A DNA stretch of 64,000 bases from Acidobacteriota bacterium (GTDB lineage Bacteria; Acidobacteriota; Terriglobia; Acidiferrales; UBA7541), in NCBI GenBank assembly GCA_003225295.1, contig QHYZ01000053.1:56427-120426 (forward strand), read 5' to 3'. Below the pieces are notes generated by a model that saw nothing but the letters and a program-made list of their open reading frames with translations, made no database searches and was not told the origin of the DNA. This document shows positions 7,920 through 16,761 of this stretch, in pieces. Within the stretch, counting starts at the first letter, position 1. Each line of letters opens with the position of its first letter. The position numbers and the translations under genes are program-made.

Positions 7920-10037
7920 TTGAACGACCATCCCGAAAATCGCCTGAAAGACTCGGCAAGCCCCTATCTTCGCTCGGCAGCGCACCAGCCCATCGACTGG
8001 CACGAATGGGGTGCCGCCGCTTTCGAACGCGCCAAATCCGAAGACAAGCCCATTCTCCTAGACATCGGTGCGGTGTGGTGCCACTGGTGCCACGTCATTG
8101 ACCGCGAGAGCTACGAGAACGCTGAAATCGCCAAAATCATCAACGAGCACTTCGTCGCCGTAAAAGTAGATCGCGACGAACGCCCCGACGTCGACTCCCG
8201 CTATCAATCCGCGGTCACCGCGATCTCCGGCCAGGGGGGATGGCCGCTGACCGGTTTTCTGCTCTCTGATGGCAAACCCTTTTTTGGCGGCACCTATTTC
8301 CCGCCCGAAGACCAGATGGGCCGCCCTGGATTCCGCCGCATTCTTCTCGCCGTCGCCGATTCCTACCGCAACAAGCGAGCCGAACTGGAGCGCGCCGCCA
8401 ACTCCCTCGCCGATGCCGTCTCGCAAGCGGAAATCTTCACCGGCGCTCGCGCTGATTTCGACCTTGGCATCGTCGACGCACAGATCAAATCCATCACCCA
8501 GCTTTTCGACATCAAGAACGGCGGCTTCGGCCGCGCCCCGAAATTTCCGCACTCCTCGGCCATCGACCTGGTCCTCGAGCGCTACCAACAGACGAAAGAA
8601 AAGCATCTCCTCGCCATGGCCGAAACCACGCTCGAAAAAATGGCGCGCGGCGGCGTCTACGATCAGCTAGCCGGCGGCTTTCATCGCTACTCCGTCGATG
8701 AGCGCTGGCTCGTCCCGCACTTCGAGAAAATGTCTTACGACAATTCCGAACTCTTGAAAAACTATCTCCATGGGTGGCAGGTCACGCAGAACCCATTTCT
8801 GCGCGAGACTGCCGAAGGCATCATCAGCTGGGTGAATGAAGTATTGTCGGATCAGGACAATGGCGGCTTCTACGCCAGCCAAGACGCTGACTATTCGCTT
8901 GATGATGACGGTGACTATTTCACTTGGAGCCTGGACGAACTCCGCGCCGCGCTCCTCCCCGACGAAGCCCGCGTCATGGAACTCTACTACGACGTCGAGG
9001 CTAGGGGCGAAATGCACCACGATCCAGCAAGAAACGTTCTCTGGATCGCGCGTGATGTCATGGATATCGCCAAGCGGCTCAGCCTTGACGAAACCACAGT
9101 CCGCCTGACCCTCGCCAAGGCAAAAGGGAAGATGCTCGCCGCGCGCAAGCCGCGTCCTACACCCGTCATCGACAAAACGATGTACGTCTCTTGGAATGCG
9201 ATGTTCGTCTCCGCCTATCTGGAGGCCGCGCGGGTTCTGGGCGGCTCACTCGGCGCAAGTTGTCGCAACTTCGCCCTGAAAACGCTCGACCGCATGTTGA
9301 AGGAAGTCTGGAGCGAAACACGCGGTTTCGGCCATCGCATTGGCGGCCCCGCTCTGGAAGGCTCACTCGACGATCAAGTTTTCAGCGTTCTGGCGCTTCT
9401 TGACGCCTACGAAGCCACCCTCAACCCGCGTTACTTCACCGCCGCGCAAGAGACAATGGATCTTGCCATGGCCCGACATGGCGACGCCGAAGGAGGCGGC
9501 TTCTTCGATCGCCCTTGCGACGCCGCGCCCATGGGCGGCCTCGACGTCCGCCGCAAGCCCTTTCAGGATTCTCCGACGCCCGGTGCGAATTCCGTCGCAG
9601 CCATCGCCCTCATTCGAATGCACGCTTTCACCGACGACGAGCGCTGCCGTACCTTCACCAAGAAAACGCTCGAAGCCTTTGCCGGCATCGCCCCACAGTA
9701 CGGCCTCTTCGCCGCTACCTACGGTCTCGCCGCCACCCTCTTTGCCCATCATCCGCTGCTAGTCGTCATCACCGGGCCCACGCACGATCCCACTGCGCAA
9801 GCCCTGGAAGCCGCCGCCCACTGCGTCTTCCGTCTCGGCAAATCCGTTCTCCGCGTCACCCCGGAAACGCCGCAACTCCTTCTCGCCGGCACCCTAAAAG
9901 AAACTCTGCCCCATCTCCCCGCCGACAAAGCCTTGGCCGTCGTCTGTTCCGGCCAAACATGCCTCCCGCCGACCAACGACCCCCAGCACCTTTCCTCGCT
10001 CCTCACCGATTGCAGTCGTTCGGCCCAAGCGCGTTGA
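7920..10037 (+). CDS. Thioredoxin-domain protein of the DUF255/YyaL (SSP411-like) family
   Basis: A 705-residue protein. Residues 1-170 are the DUF255 thioredoxin-like domain, opening NRLKDSASPYLRSAAHQPI and carrying the active-site pair VWCHWCH (Cys54, Cys57), then RDERPDVD and GQGGWPLTGFL. The remainder is an alpha/alpha-barrel region like N-acylglucosamine epimerases and cellulases (GGVYDQLAGGFHRYSVD, FYASQDADY). Biochemical role is not established in bacteria. The start is a TTG at 7920: the conserved N-terminus begins about seven codons later and no in-frame ATG or GTG lies nearby. Confidence 0.88.
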   Translation: MNDHPENRLKDSASPYLRSAAHQPIDWHEWGAAAFERAKSEDKPILLDIGAVWCHWCHVIDRESYENAEIAKIINEHFVAVKVDRDERPDVDSRYQSAVTAISGQGGWPLTGFLLSDGKPFFGGTYFPPEDQMGRPGFRRILLAVADSYRNKRAELERAANSLADAVSQAEIFTGARADFDLGIVDAQIKSITQLFDIKNGGFGRAPKFPHSSAIDLVLERYQQTKEKHLLAMAETTLEKMARGGVYDQLAGGFHRYSVDERWLVPHFEKMSYDNSELLKNYLHGWQVTQNPFLRETAEGIISWVNEVLSDQDNGGFYASQDADYSLDDDGDYFTWSLDELRAALLPDEARVMELYYDVEARGEMHHDPARNVLWIARDVMDIAKRLSLDETTVRLTLAKAKGKMLAARKPRPTPVIDKTMYVSWNAMFVSAYLEAARVLGGSLGASCRNFALKTLDRMLKEVWSETRGFGHRIGGPALEGSLDDQVFSVLALLDAYEATLNPRYFTAAQETMDLAMARHGDAEGGGFFDRPCDAAPMGGLDVRRKPFQDSPTPGANSVAAIALIRMHAFTDDERCRTFTKKTLEAFAGIAPQYGLFAATYGLAATLFAHHPLLVVITGPTHDPTAQALEAAAHCVFRLGKSVLRVTPETPQLLLAGTLKETLPHLPADKALAVVCSGQTCLPPTNDPQHLSSLLTDCSRSAQAR

Positions 10038-10039
10038 TC

Positions 10040-10243
10040 GGTTACTGGATGCGAGGTGAATCGATAGCAGTTCGAAAAAGCATCCTTGTCAGCAGCATGC
10101 TCTTCTGCAAACCTCCTGAATTCCTGAGTCTTGGCCGTCAAGACCAAATCTCCTGGGGCCTCGATAAATGGCATTTTGAACTTACCTGCATGAATCTGAT
10201 CCCATGCCCATTTCTCCACTTTAGTGTTGCAGCGGTGGGATGA
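10040..10243 (-). pseudogene. Possible remnant of a small protein gene
   Basis: Translated on the minus strand this region reads like protein: KVEKWAWDQIHAGKF, MPFIEAPGDLVLTA, then RRFAEEHAADKDAFSN. The frame has no good start (an upstream TAA near 10247, only a GTG inside) and no stop before it runs into the DUF255 gene. I therefore read it as a truncated remnant rather than a working gene. I cannot name the family. Confidence 0.3.
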
Positions 10244-10514
10244 CTCAGCAACACAGAATTAGAGCGACTTGATCTCGCAGGCAAACAGGGCGCGGCATGG
10301 CGCAGTAGGCCAGCTTACGCAGAGCCATGAATGGCTCACCCGGCAGAAAGAGATTTCATGAGCGAGGCAGGTCCCAGCCTGAAGAATCGTGGATGAGACC
10401 CCTCGCTGAAATAAGGTCGAGCGAAAAGGCGCGCTCGTGACGCGCGGTTGTAGTTGGCGGCGTGGAAAAAGAGAACCTGGGCTGCTTTGAGAGGCCCCGG
10501 TGCGGTTTCCGCAC
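10244..10514. other. Intergenic stretch before the CHRD gene
   Basis: No convincing coding region. A perfect 7-bp hairpin GGTGCGG/CCGCACC at 10499-10515 overlaps the stop of the minus-strand CHRD gene and could end its transcript, although no T-tract follows. Nothing else recognised. Confidence 0.4.
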
Positions 10515-11051
10515 CTACTCGCCGTGCCCGCGGGGTGCCTCCACAGTGCCTCGCACTTCGCCGCCTTGGAACATCGTGGTGTGTAAATTTGCGTAGGCGT
10601 TGCGAGTGCGGATGGCGCGGATCACATCGGCGAAATCGCCATTCGGAGCGGCGGGAATACCTTGTGCCGCCGGCCCGACGATGTCTGCAGCGGTGATGGT
10701 GCCCGAGGCCATGCCTGAAGTGGCCTGGGTGCAGGCCGGCTTTCCGCCTCCGCCGCACAGGTACACCATAACGCCACCGTTAACCTTAGTGGGACCGAAG
10801 TGGATGTGGCTGAACAGGGGCAGAGTCGTTAGGCCGCTCCACTGCAGCGTGTAGGTGATGGTGCTGGCGTCCGAGCTGATGGTTGCATTAAAGTCCGCCA
10901 CGCCTTTGCTCGCGGTGGGTGGGACTTCGCTCAGTCCTACCATGTGGGCGGAGATGCTCGGTTCGTTATCGCTCTTCGCGTTGGTGGAGGAATTGCCCAA
11001 CAATAGAACGGTTATGGCCGCTAGCGCGACACTCATGCACAGTCTTTTCAT
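10515..11051 (-). CDS. CHRD domain protein, secreted
   Basis: A 178-residue protein with a clear signal peptide (MKRLCMSVALAAITVLLLG, cleavage probably near SSTNA). The mature part is a CHRD domain: the GLSEVPP opening, IHFGPTKVNGGVMVYLC, and the closing NLHTTMFQGGEVRGTV. CHRD domains are beta-rich modules found in exported bacterial proteins and animal chordin; their ligand in bacteria is unknown. A strong AAGGAG lies seven bases before the ATG. Transcribed alone from the minus strand. Confidence 0.85.
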   Translation of the reverse strand: MKRLCMSVALAAITVLLLGNSSTNAKSDNEPSISAHMVGLSEVPPTASKGVADFNATISSDASTITYTLQWSGLTTLPLFSHIHFGPTKVNGGVMVYLCGGGGKPACTQATSGMASGTITAADIVGPAAQGIPAAPNGDFADVIRAIRTRNAYANLHTTMFQGGEVRGTVEAPRGHGE

Positions 11052-11695
11052 TTCCAGCTCCTTTCGAGACCAAGAACACGCTGGACAAGGAGTGCCAGGG
11101 GGGTTGCCGCCCCGTCCGCTGAAGGCTAAGTTTGCAAAAAGATATATCAGCGGCGCACATTAACTGTCAATACGTGCTGCCATTTCATCCAAGAAGTGAA
11201 CGCTCGCTTCATCCTGCTCAATCCAAGTGCGCGCCATCGCATCCGCTGCGATCTCCGGACAACATGTCCAAAGCTCCTTCCGGATACTGCGGCCCTGGAC
11301 CGAAATCAACGAACAGATCATGCGGCAGGCGAACTCGCCGAGCTATTGATTGGACGTTCCTTTTTTTTCTGCGTGAATTTGTGAACAATCGTAAGAAGAG
11401 TTGTCTTTCGACTTCTACAATACCCAGCGCTCGTCAGGGCTCGGAGAATCGGCATCCGCTGGCTGATCCTGCTTTGGCTCTGCTTTCCACAAATTTCCGT
11501 CGAAATGGGCATCGTCCTTGCTGAAAAGAGGAAAGAGGGACTTAACAGGGCTACATCCCGCGAGCAAGAGCGCAACACAGGTCCGTAACCTATTGAGTTT
11601 CGCAGGGCTTCTCCAAAAAATACGCCGGAGGAAGCGACGTAGTCGGCCTCCCCCGGCAATGTTTTTATTACGATTTGTACGGAATCTACCCCTGG
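11052..11695. other. 644-base intergenic region, nothing recognised
   Basis: It holds the promoter region of the CHRD gene at its left end and the downstream flank of the DinB-like gene at its right end. Short open frames exist on both strands but none has a Shine-Dalgarno, composition or motif that supports a gene. No clear hairpin terminator was found by eye. Confidence 0.5.
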
Positions 11696-12271
11696 CTACT
11701 TCTTCGGCCGCGATTCAGGCGGTACCATCCCCGCCACGCGGTAGTACACCACCAGCTGCCCGTAGTGCTCTCCCGAGTGCTCCATGAATCCGTAGGCGAA
11801 GTCAATCACGCGCACCTGCTGATTCGCGTAGGGATCGACGACCAGGGAATTCAGCCCCGCATCGCCCTTGGCTTTGATCGCGGCTGCGCCGTCGGCGAAG
11901 GATTTCTTCACGTAGGCGGCCACTTCCGCCTTGGTCTTAAGCTTGTCTTTCGAGAAATCTTCCTGGGCAGGCGGCTTCTCTCCCTTCACCGGGTTGGTGA
12001 AGAAATAATTCACATCCGCAACGTGCAGGAGTCCCTCCCGGAAGCTGCGCTGCTCCGGGTTCGGTTTGAACTCGTACCTGTCCTCAGGGAAGTCTTCCGC
12101 CATGGCGATCAACTTCCGCCCGATGTCGTTCCATTGCTCCACCACCGCTTGGGTAGGATTCACGGCCGCCTTCGGCGGCTCCTTCTTCTTTGCCGCATCC
12201 TGCGCCCCCGCCGGAACCACAGCCAACCCGGCCCCCAGCACAAGAGTTGCCAGCACATGCCACTTCTTCAT
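11696..12271 (-). CDS. Exported DinB-like four-helix protein
   Basis: A 191-residue protein with a signal peptide (MKKWHVLATLVLGAGLAVV, cleavage near AGAQDA). The mature part matches the DinB/YfiT-like fold: a predicted four-helix bundle with spaced histidines at GLLHVADVNYFF and MEHSGEHYGQLVVYYR that would form the metal site. Most DinB-fold proteins are cytoplasmic thiol- or metal-dependent transferases; exported versions are common in some soil lineages and their substrate is unknown. I chose the ATG at 12271 because GAGGAG lies seven bases upstream and the signal peptide starts there, rather than the longer frame to 12349. Confidence 0.82.
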   Translation of the reverse strand: MKKWHVLATLVLGAGLAVVPAGAQDAAKKKEPPKAAVNPTQAVVEQWNDIGRKLIAMAEDFPEDRYEFKPNPEQRSFREGLLHVADVNYFFTNPVKGEKPPAQEDFSKDKLKTKAEVAAYVKKSFADGAAAIKAKGDAGLNSLVVDPYANQQVRVIDFAYGFMEHSGEHYGQLVVYYRVAGMVPPESRPKK

Positions 12272-12467
12272 AAGTTTTCTCCTCAGTTTCGCCCGGAAAC
12301 CGGACGTTCTCTCCTTCAGACGCACCACTCTGCCCGGCGTTTCCCCCAACCAGCGCTGACTCGGACGTTGGGGGGGTTCATCTTACGCAGTAAAGTCGCT
12401 CCCGTCATGCAAAATCCCCAAGGCCCGCGTGGTAAGCTTAGGTATTGGACTTGGGAGCGCCGTCACC

Positions 12468-13826
12468 GTGAATTGGGGCTTTCTACTGCTGCGAATCGCC
12501 GTATTTTTGAGCATTTTGACGCTGCTTTATCTCTCGCAGCGATTCTGGTACCGCGCCCTCTGGCGCGTCACCTCACATTGGGGTCGCGTGTCGCTTCGGG
12601 TGGGCGCCAGGATCGTCTATGTAATCCTGCTGCTCTGGGTGATCGTCACCATGGCTCTCGTGCTGAACCTCGGTCACGGGGGTTTTGCTCGCCAGAACTC
12701 TTTGAGTACGGCTCTTACCTACCTGTGGTTTTTCAGCGCCCTCTTAGCCTATTTCGCAGTCAGAACCGTCCACGGAGTCGAGCGCTTGTGGAGATGGTTG
12801 CAGACCGCAACCGCCAAAAAAACCGTCGCACCACAAGGTGCCGCCCGGTCCACGCCCGCTCCCGCGGAGACGGTTGCTGACCCGGGCCGCCGCTATTTCT
12901 TCCGCGCCGCCACGGCTGCCGCCGGCGCCGCTCCTTTCCTCGGCGCTATGTACGGTTTCGCTGCCGAACGCCTGAACTATCAGGTCCGCCGCGTCGAGAT
13001 TCCCTTGCCCAACTTGCCTTCCGCTCTCGACGGCATGCAGATCGTCCAAATCAGTGACATTCACCTCAGCAGCTACATGTCCCGCAAGCAGGTGCGCCGC
13101 GCCGTGGATATGGCCAATGAACTCGGCGCCGATCTCGCTGTGGTCACTGGTGACCTCATCACCGGGGGCGGTGATTCGATCGCCGATTGCATCGACGAGA
13201 TTCGCCATTTGCGCGCTCCGCTCGGCATCTGGGGCTGTAACGGCAATCACGAAATCTACGCCAGGGCGGAAGACGAAGCGGCTTATCTCTACGCAGAAGC
13301 GGGTATGAAACTGCTGCGCCAGGAAAACGCACAAATTACTTTCAAGGGAGCGCCCTTCAATCTCATCGGCGTCGATTACCAGCGCGAACGTTCTCCCCGC
13401 GGCCAGCGGCAACAGACCCTTGCCCGTTTGCAGCCTCTCGTCCGCCGCGATATGATCAACATTCTCCTCTCGCACAATCCCAATACTTTCAATCGGGCTG
13501 CTGAACTGGGCGTCGAGCTTTCCCTCGCAGGTCATACTCACGGCGGACAGATACAGGTCGAAATCCTCGACCATCGCTTGAGCCCCGCGCGCTTTATCAC
13601 CGACTATATCGCCGGCCTCTACCAGCGACCGCTCTTCGCGCCTGCTCCCAATGAACGGGCTGCTTCGAACGCTTCCCCTACTCGGGCGTCCAGCCCGTCG
13701 CTCTTTGCCTTGTCCTCCCCGCCTATGGCCCACATCTACGTGAATCGCGGCCTGGGCACGGTCGGCGCTCCCGTACGTCTCGGTGTGCCTCCCGAGATCA
13801 GTCTCATCGTCCTTCGCCGCGCCTAG
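12468..13826 (+). CDS. Membrane-anchored calcineurin-like metallophosphoesterase
   Basis: About 452 residues. The N-terminal 110 residues contain three or four hydrophobic segments. A twin-arginine-like stretch RRYFFRAATAAAGAAPF follows near residue 145, then a metallophosphoesterase domain with the metal-binding motifs SDIHLS, GDLI, GNHE and GHTHGG in the right order. The closest known group is YkuE/YaeI-like phosphodiesterases, which act on phospholipids or UDP-linked lipids at the membrane face. The start is a GTG at 12468 with GGAG upstream; an earlier GTG at 12429 is possible. An insertion rich in Ala, Ser and Pro near the C-terminus is unusual. Confidence 0.85.
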   Translation: MNWGFLLLRIAVFLSILTLLYLSQRFWYRALWRVTSHWGRVSLRVGARIVYVILLLWVIVTMALVLNLGHGGFARQNSLSTALTYLWFFSALLAYFAVRTVHGVERLWRWLQTATAKKTVAPQGAARSTPAPAETVADPGRRYFFRAATAAAGAAPFLGAMYGFAAERLNYQVRRVEIPLPNLPSALDGMQIVQISDIHLSSYMSRKQVRRAVDMANELGADLAVVTGDLITGGGDSIADCIDEIRHLRAPLGIWGCNGNHEIYARAEDEAAYLYAEAGMKLLRQENAQITFKGAPFNLIGVDYQRERSPRGQRQQTLARLQPLVRRDMINILLSHNPNTFNRAAELGVELSLAGHTHGGQIQVEILDHRLSPARFITDYIAGLYQRPLFAPAPNERAASNASPTRASSPSLFALSSPPMAHIYVNRGLGTVGAPVRLGVPPEISLIVLRRA

Positions 13827-14126
13827 CTGGAGAGGCAGCGGGAAATTAATTCTCAGTGTAAGATTCCAAAGTGCTGTGAAACCGGAATCTCCAGACTTCT
13901 GTATCCCCATAGCGTTGTGGATTCAATTTTCAGAAACCGGGTTCTTTCTCAGCCTCTCATCCCACCGCAAGTCGCTTGTTCTCAAATCGAATGAGGCCCT
14001 GTAAATCTTGTGTCTATTGGTAGCTGGCTTGCATCTAAGACGCGAGGGTCCAGCCAAGCGGAGGCTCGTTCGCGAATACCTGGGACGTGTTTCGCTTCGA
14101 AATCTCGCTTAGGAGAGGATTCCCTC
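13827..14126. other. 300-base intergenic region
   Basis: Leader of the TIGR03118 gene. AGGAGAG at 14111-14117 is its ribosome binding site. I see no terminator or conserved structure in the rest. Confidence 0.45.
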
Positions 14127-15236
14127 ATGCGGTTCACCGTGAAGTTCTTGAAATTCCTCGCTGTTTTTGCACTTTCGATTTTTCTGCTCCCCGCTGCCAC
14201 TCAAGCGCAGTACTACAAACAAACCAACCTCGTTTCCAACCTGGCCTCGATTACTACCCCAAACCCTCCTGACCCCAATCTGAAAAATCCGTGGGGACTG
14301 ACTCGCAGTTCCACAGGTGCCTGGTGGGTGGGAAACAATAACTCCGGTACTTCCACCCTTTATAAGGGCACTGGCGCCCTCCTTGGTACCTTCACCGTTC
14401 CGCCGCCCAATGGCTCACCGGCAGGGACACTGTCGACCCCTACCGGCGTGGTCTTCAATGGCAGCTCCACCGATTTTCTGATCGCTCCCGGCCAATCCGC
14501 TCACTTCATTTTCGTGACGGAAGATGGAACGATCTCCGGCTGGGCTCCCGGCGGACAAAGTGCCGTGCTTGTCGTCGACAATTCGAACAACGGCAGCCCC
14601 GACGGCGCGGTCTACAAAGGCGCGACGACCGGAGAGATCAATGGGAACCGCTTCCTGTATGTCACCAATTTCCGCAAAGCCCGCGTCGAAGTCTATGACA
14701 CCAACTTCAAGCCAGTGCACCTAGGTGAAGAGGCCTTTAGCGAAGGAGATATCCCCGGTGGCTTCGCACCTTTCAACATTCAGAACATCGGCGGCAGCCT
14801 CTTCGTCACTTATGCCAAGCAGGACGCCGCCAGACACGATGACGTGGCAGGCGACGGTTTAGGCTTCGTTGACATCTTCACACCCACTGGACGGCACATC
14901 GCCCATCTCCAGCATGGTTCTTGGTTCAATGCGCCCTGGGGAGTTGTTTGGACCACGCGTGATTTCGGTGAGTTTAGCAATGCCATTCTGGTTGGCAACT
15001 TCGGCAGTGGTTGGGTCGCCGCCTTTAACGGATTCACCTACAAATTCATGGGTTTCCTGAAGAATCCAGATGACTCCATCTTGACCATTGACGGATTGTG
15101 GTCGCTCACGTTTGGCAATGATGCGGCCGCCGGGCCCGCGAACACTCTGTTTTTCACCGCAGGCATTAACGGCGAACAGGACGGTCTGTTCGGCTCGATC
15201 ACTCCCGTGGACGGCCTCGACGGCGACGAAGAGTAG
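14127..15236 (+). CDS. TIGR03118 family exported protein
   Basis: A 369-residue protein with a signal peptide (MRFTVKFLKFLAVFALSIF, cleavage near ATQAQ). The mature sequence matches the TIGR03118 family: LVSNLASITTPNPPDPNLKN, NPWGLTRSS, GGQSAVLVVDNS, GAVYKGATTGEINGNRFLY and the closing GINGEQDGLFGSITP. It is probably a beta-propeller from the repeated aromatic-Asn-Phe pattern. Function is unknown. The ATG at 14127 is chosen because of the good Shine-Dalgarno and the signal peptide; the frame is open further upstream without them. An intrinsic terminator follows at 15285. Confidence 0.87.
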   Translation: MRFTVKFLKFLAVFALSIFLLPAATQAQYYKQTNLVSNLASITTPNPPDPNLKNPWGLTRSSTGAWWVGNNNSGTSTLYKGTGALLGTFTVPPPNGSPAGTLSTPTGVVFNGSSTDFLIAPGQSAHFIFVTEDGTISGWAPGGQSAVLVVDNSNNGSPDGAVYKGATTGEINGNRFLYVTNFRKARVEVYDTNFKPVHLGEEAFSEGDIPGGFAPFNIQNIGGSLFVTYAKQDAARHDDVAGDGLGFVDIFTPTGRHIAHLQHGSWFNAPWGVVWTTRDFGEFSNAILVGNFGSGWVAAFNGFTYKFMGFLKNPDDSILTIDGLWSLTFGNDAAAGPANTLFFTAGINGEQDGLFGSITPVDGLDGDEE

Positions 15237-15284
15237 CGTCTCCGGTATTTTGTTTTTCAAAAAGAGCAAACACTAGAGAGAAAT

Positions 15285-15320
15285 AAGACGGCAGGGTCTG
15301 GTCACCCCCTGCCGTCTTTT
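15285..15320 (+). terminator. Strong intrinsic terminator after the TIGR03118 gene
   Basis: AAGACGGCAGGG (15285-15296) pairs perfectly with CCCTGCCGTCTT (15307-15318), loop of ten bases, followed by TTCCGTTT. A clear 12-bp hairpin. Confidence 0.8.
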
Positions 15321-15462
15321 CCGTTTCTCAGCGCGTAGACACAATTTGTGCTTTCCATTGTCCGTTTTTCTGTTTCTTGCTTTGCCTACCCTGCTTCTTG
15401 CCCGTGTATTTCTCCCTAGGGTCGGCTGATGCTAAGATTCCCTGCGCTGCTTGCCGCTCTTC

Positions 15463-16761
15463 ATGCCGATCAGAGAAAAAAATTACTGGCTCGAAACCGT
15501 GGCCACGTCCCCTGCGCCATCCGCAGGGGATTTGCCAGACTACGCCGACGTCGCGATTGTGGGCGCGGGCTACTGCGGCCTTTCCGCGGCACGCACGCTT
15601 GCAAAGCGCGGGGTGAAAGTGGCCGTCTTCGAGGCAGAGACCTTTGGCTGGGGCGCCAGTTCCCGCAACGGTGGCATGGTCCTCACCGGCATGAAATTGC
15701 CGGTGCCCACACTGATCAAGCGTTACGGCCGCGAGGCCGTTCGCAAAATGTACGCCGCATCGCTTGCGACCATCGATTGCGTCGAGCACATCGTGCGCGA
15801 GGAAAATATCGACTGCAATTTCTCGCGCTGCGGCCACCTGGAAGTTGCCTGCAAGCAGGCGCACTTCGATGGCTACGAAGAATCCGCCGCGCTCCTGCAA
15901 CGCGAATTCAGTCACAAAATGCGCATTGTTCCAAGACGCGAGCTGCGCGGCGAAATCGGCTCGGACATTTATTTCGGCGGCATGGTGGACGAAAGCAGCG
16001 CGGGCTTGAATCCCGCGCGGTACGTCGCCGGGCTTGCGCTTGCGGCGCTGCGCGCCGGCGCATGCCTTTACGATCACACGCGCGTTACCTCTGTCGAGCC
16101 AGAGAGAAACAAAAATGCGCACAAATTCCGCGTGCATACCTCAAGAGGCGTCATCACCGCGCGCGAGATAATTCTGGCGAGCGGCGCTTACACCACCGGT
16201 GCTACTCCCGCGCTGCGCAAAAAAATCATTCCCATCGGCTCGTACATCATAGCCACGGAAACTCTGCCCGCCGATCTGGCGCGCGAACTCAGCCCACGCA
16301 ACCGCATGATCTACGACTCCAAACATTTTCTCTACTATTACCGGCTTACCCCCGACAATCGCATGCTCTTCGGCGGCCGCGCCGCTTTCTTTCCGGAGAC
16401 CGAAAACACCGTCCGCCGGAGCGCGGAAATTCTTCGCCTCGGCATGATCGGCGTTTACCCGCAACTGCGCGACACAAAAATCGAGTTTGTCTGGGGTGGC
16501 ACCCTCGATTTCACGCTGGACGTGATGCCGCACGCCGGGAAAATCGATGGCATGTACTTCGCCGCGGGCTTTGCCGGCCACGGCGTCGCCGCGGCCACCT
16601 GGTTCGGCGCGAAGCTCGCCGGGCTCATCTGTGGCGATCCCAACGACATGCCCTTCGATGGCATCAAGTTTCTCGCCGCTCCACCGGGCCTGCGCAGCGG
16701 CAACACTTGGGCGCTTCCTCTGGCAGGCGCGTGGTACAAAATCCTCGATTTCTTTATGTAG
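15463..16761 (+). CDS. FAD-dependent DAO-family amine/amino acid oxidoreductase
   Basis: About 432 residues. The dinucleotide motif VAIVGAGYCGLSAARTLA is near residues 30-47, followed by FEAETFGWGASSRNGGM, which matches the DAO family branch that includes gamma-glutamylputrescine oxidase and other amine oxidases. FAGHGVAAATWFGAKLAG near the C-terminus closes the FAD site. It would oxidise a C-N bond of an amino acid or polyamine derivative. The ATG at 15463 is preferred over a TTG four codons upstream. The 3' end overlaps by eight bases the convergent APC permease gene, which may supply its substrate. Confidence 0.85.
   Translation: MPIREKNYWLETVATSPAPSAGDLPDYADVAIVGAGYCGLSAARTLAKRGVKVAVFEAETFGWGASSRNGGMVLTGMKLPVPTLIKRYGREAVRKMYAASLATIDCVEHIVREENIDCNFSRCGHLEVACKQAHFDGYEESAALLQREFSHKMRIVPRRELRGEIGSDIYFGGMVDESSAGLNPARYVAGLALAALRAGACLYDHTRVTSVEPERNKNAHKFRVHTSRGVITAREIILASGAYTTGATPALRKKIIPIGSYIIATETLPADLARELSPRNRMIYDSKHFLYYYRLTPDNRMLFGGRAAFFPETENTVRRSAEILRLGMIGVYPQLRDTKIEFVWGGTLDFTLDVMPHAGKIDGMYFAAGFAGHGVAAATWFGAKLAGLICGDPNDMPFDGIKFLAAPPGLRSGNTWALPLAGAWYKILDFFM

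Noticed and set aside
12744..13910. A 388-codon minus-strand frame opposite the metallophosphoesterase
   Set aside because: Antisense to a gene with all metallophosphoesterase motifs.
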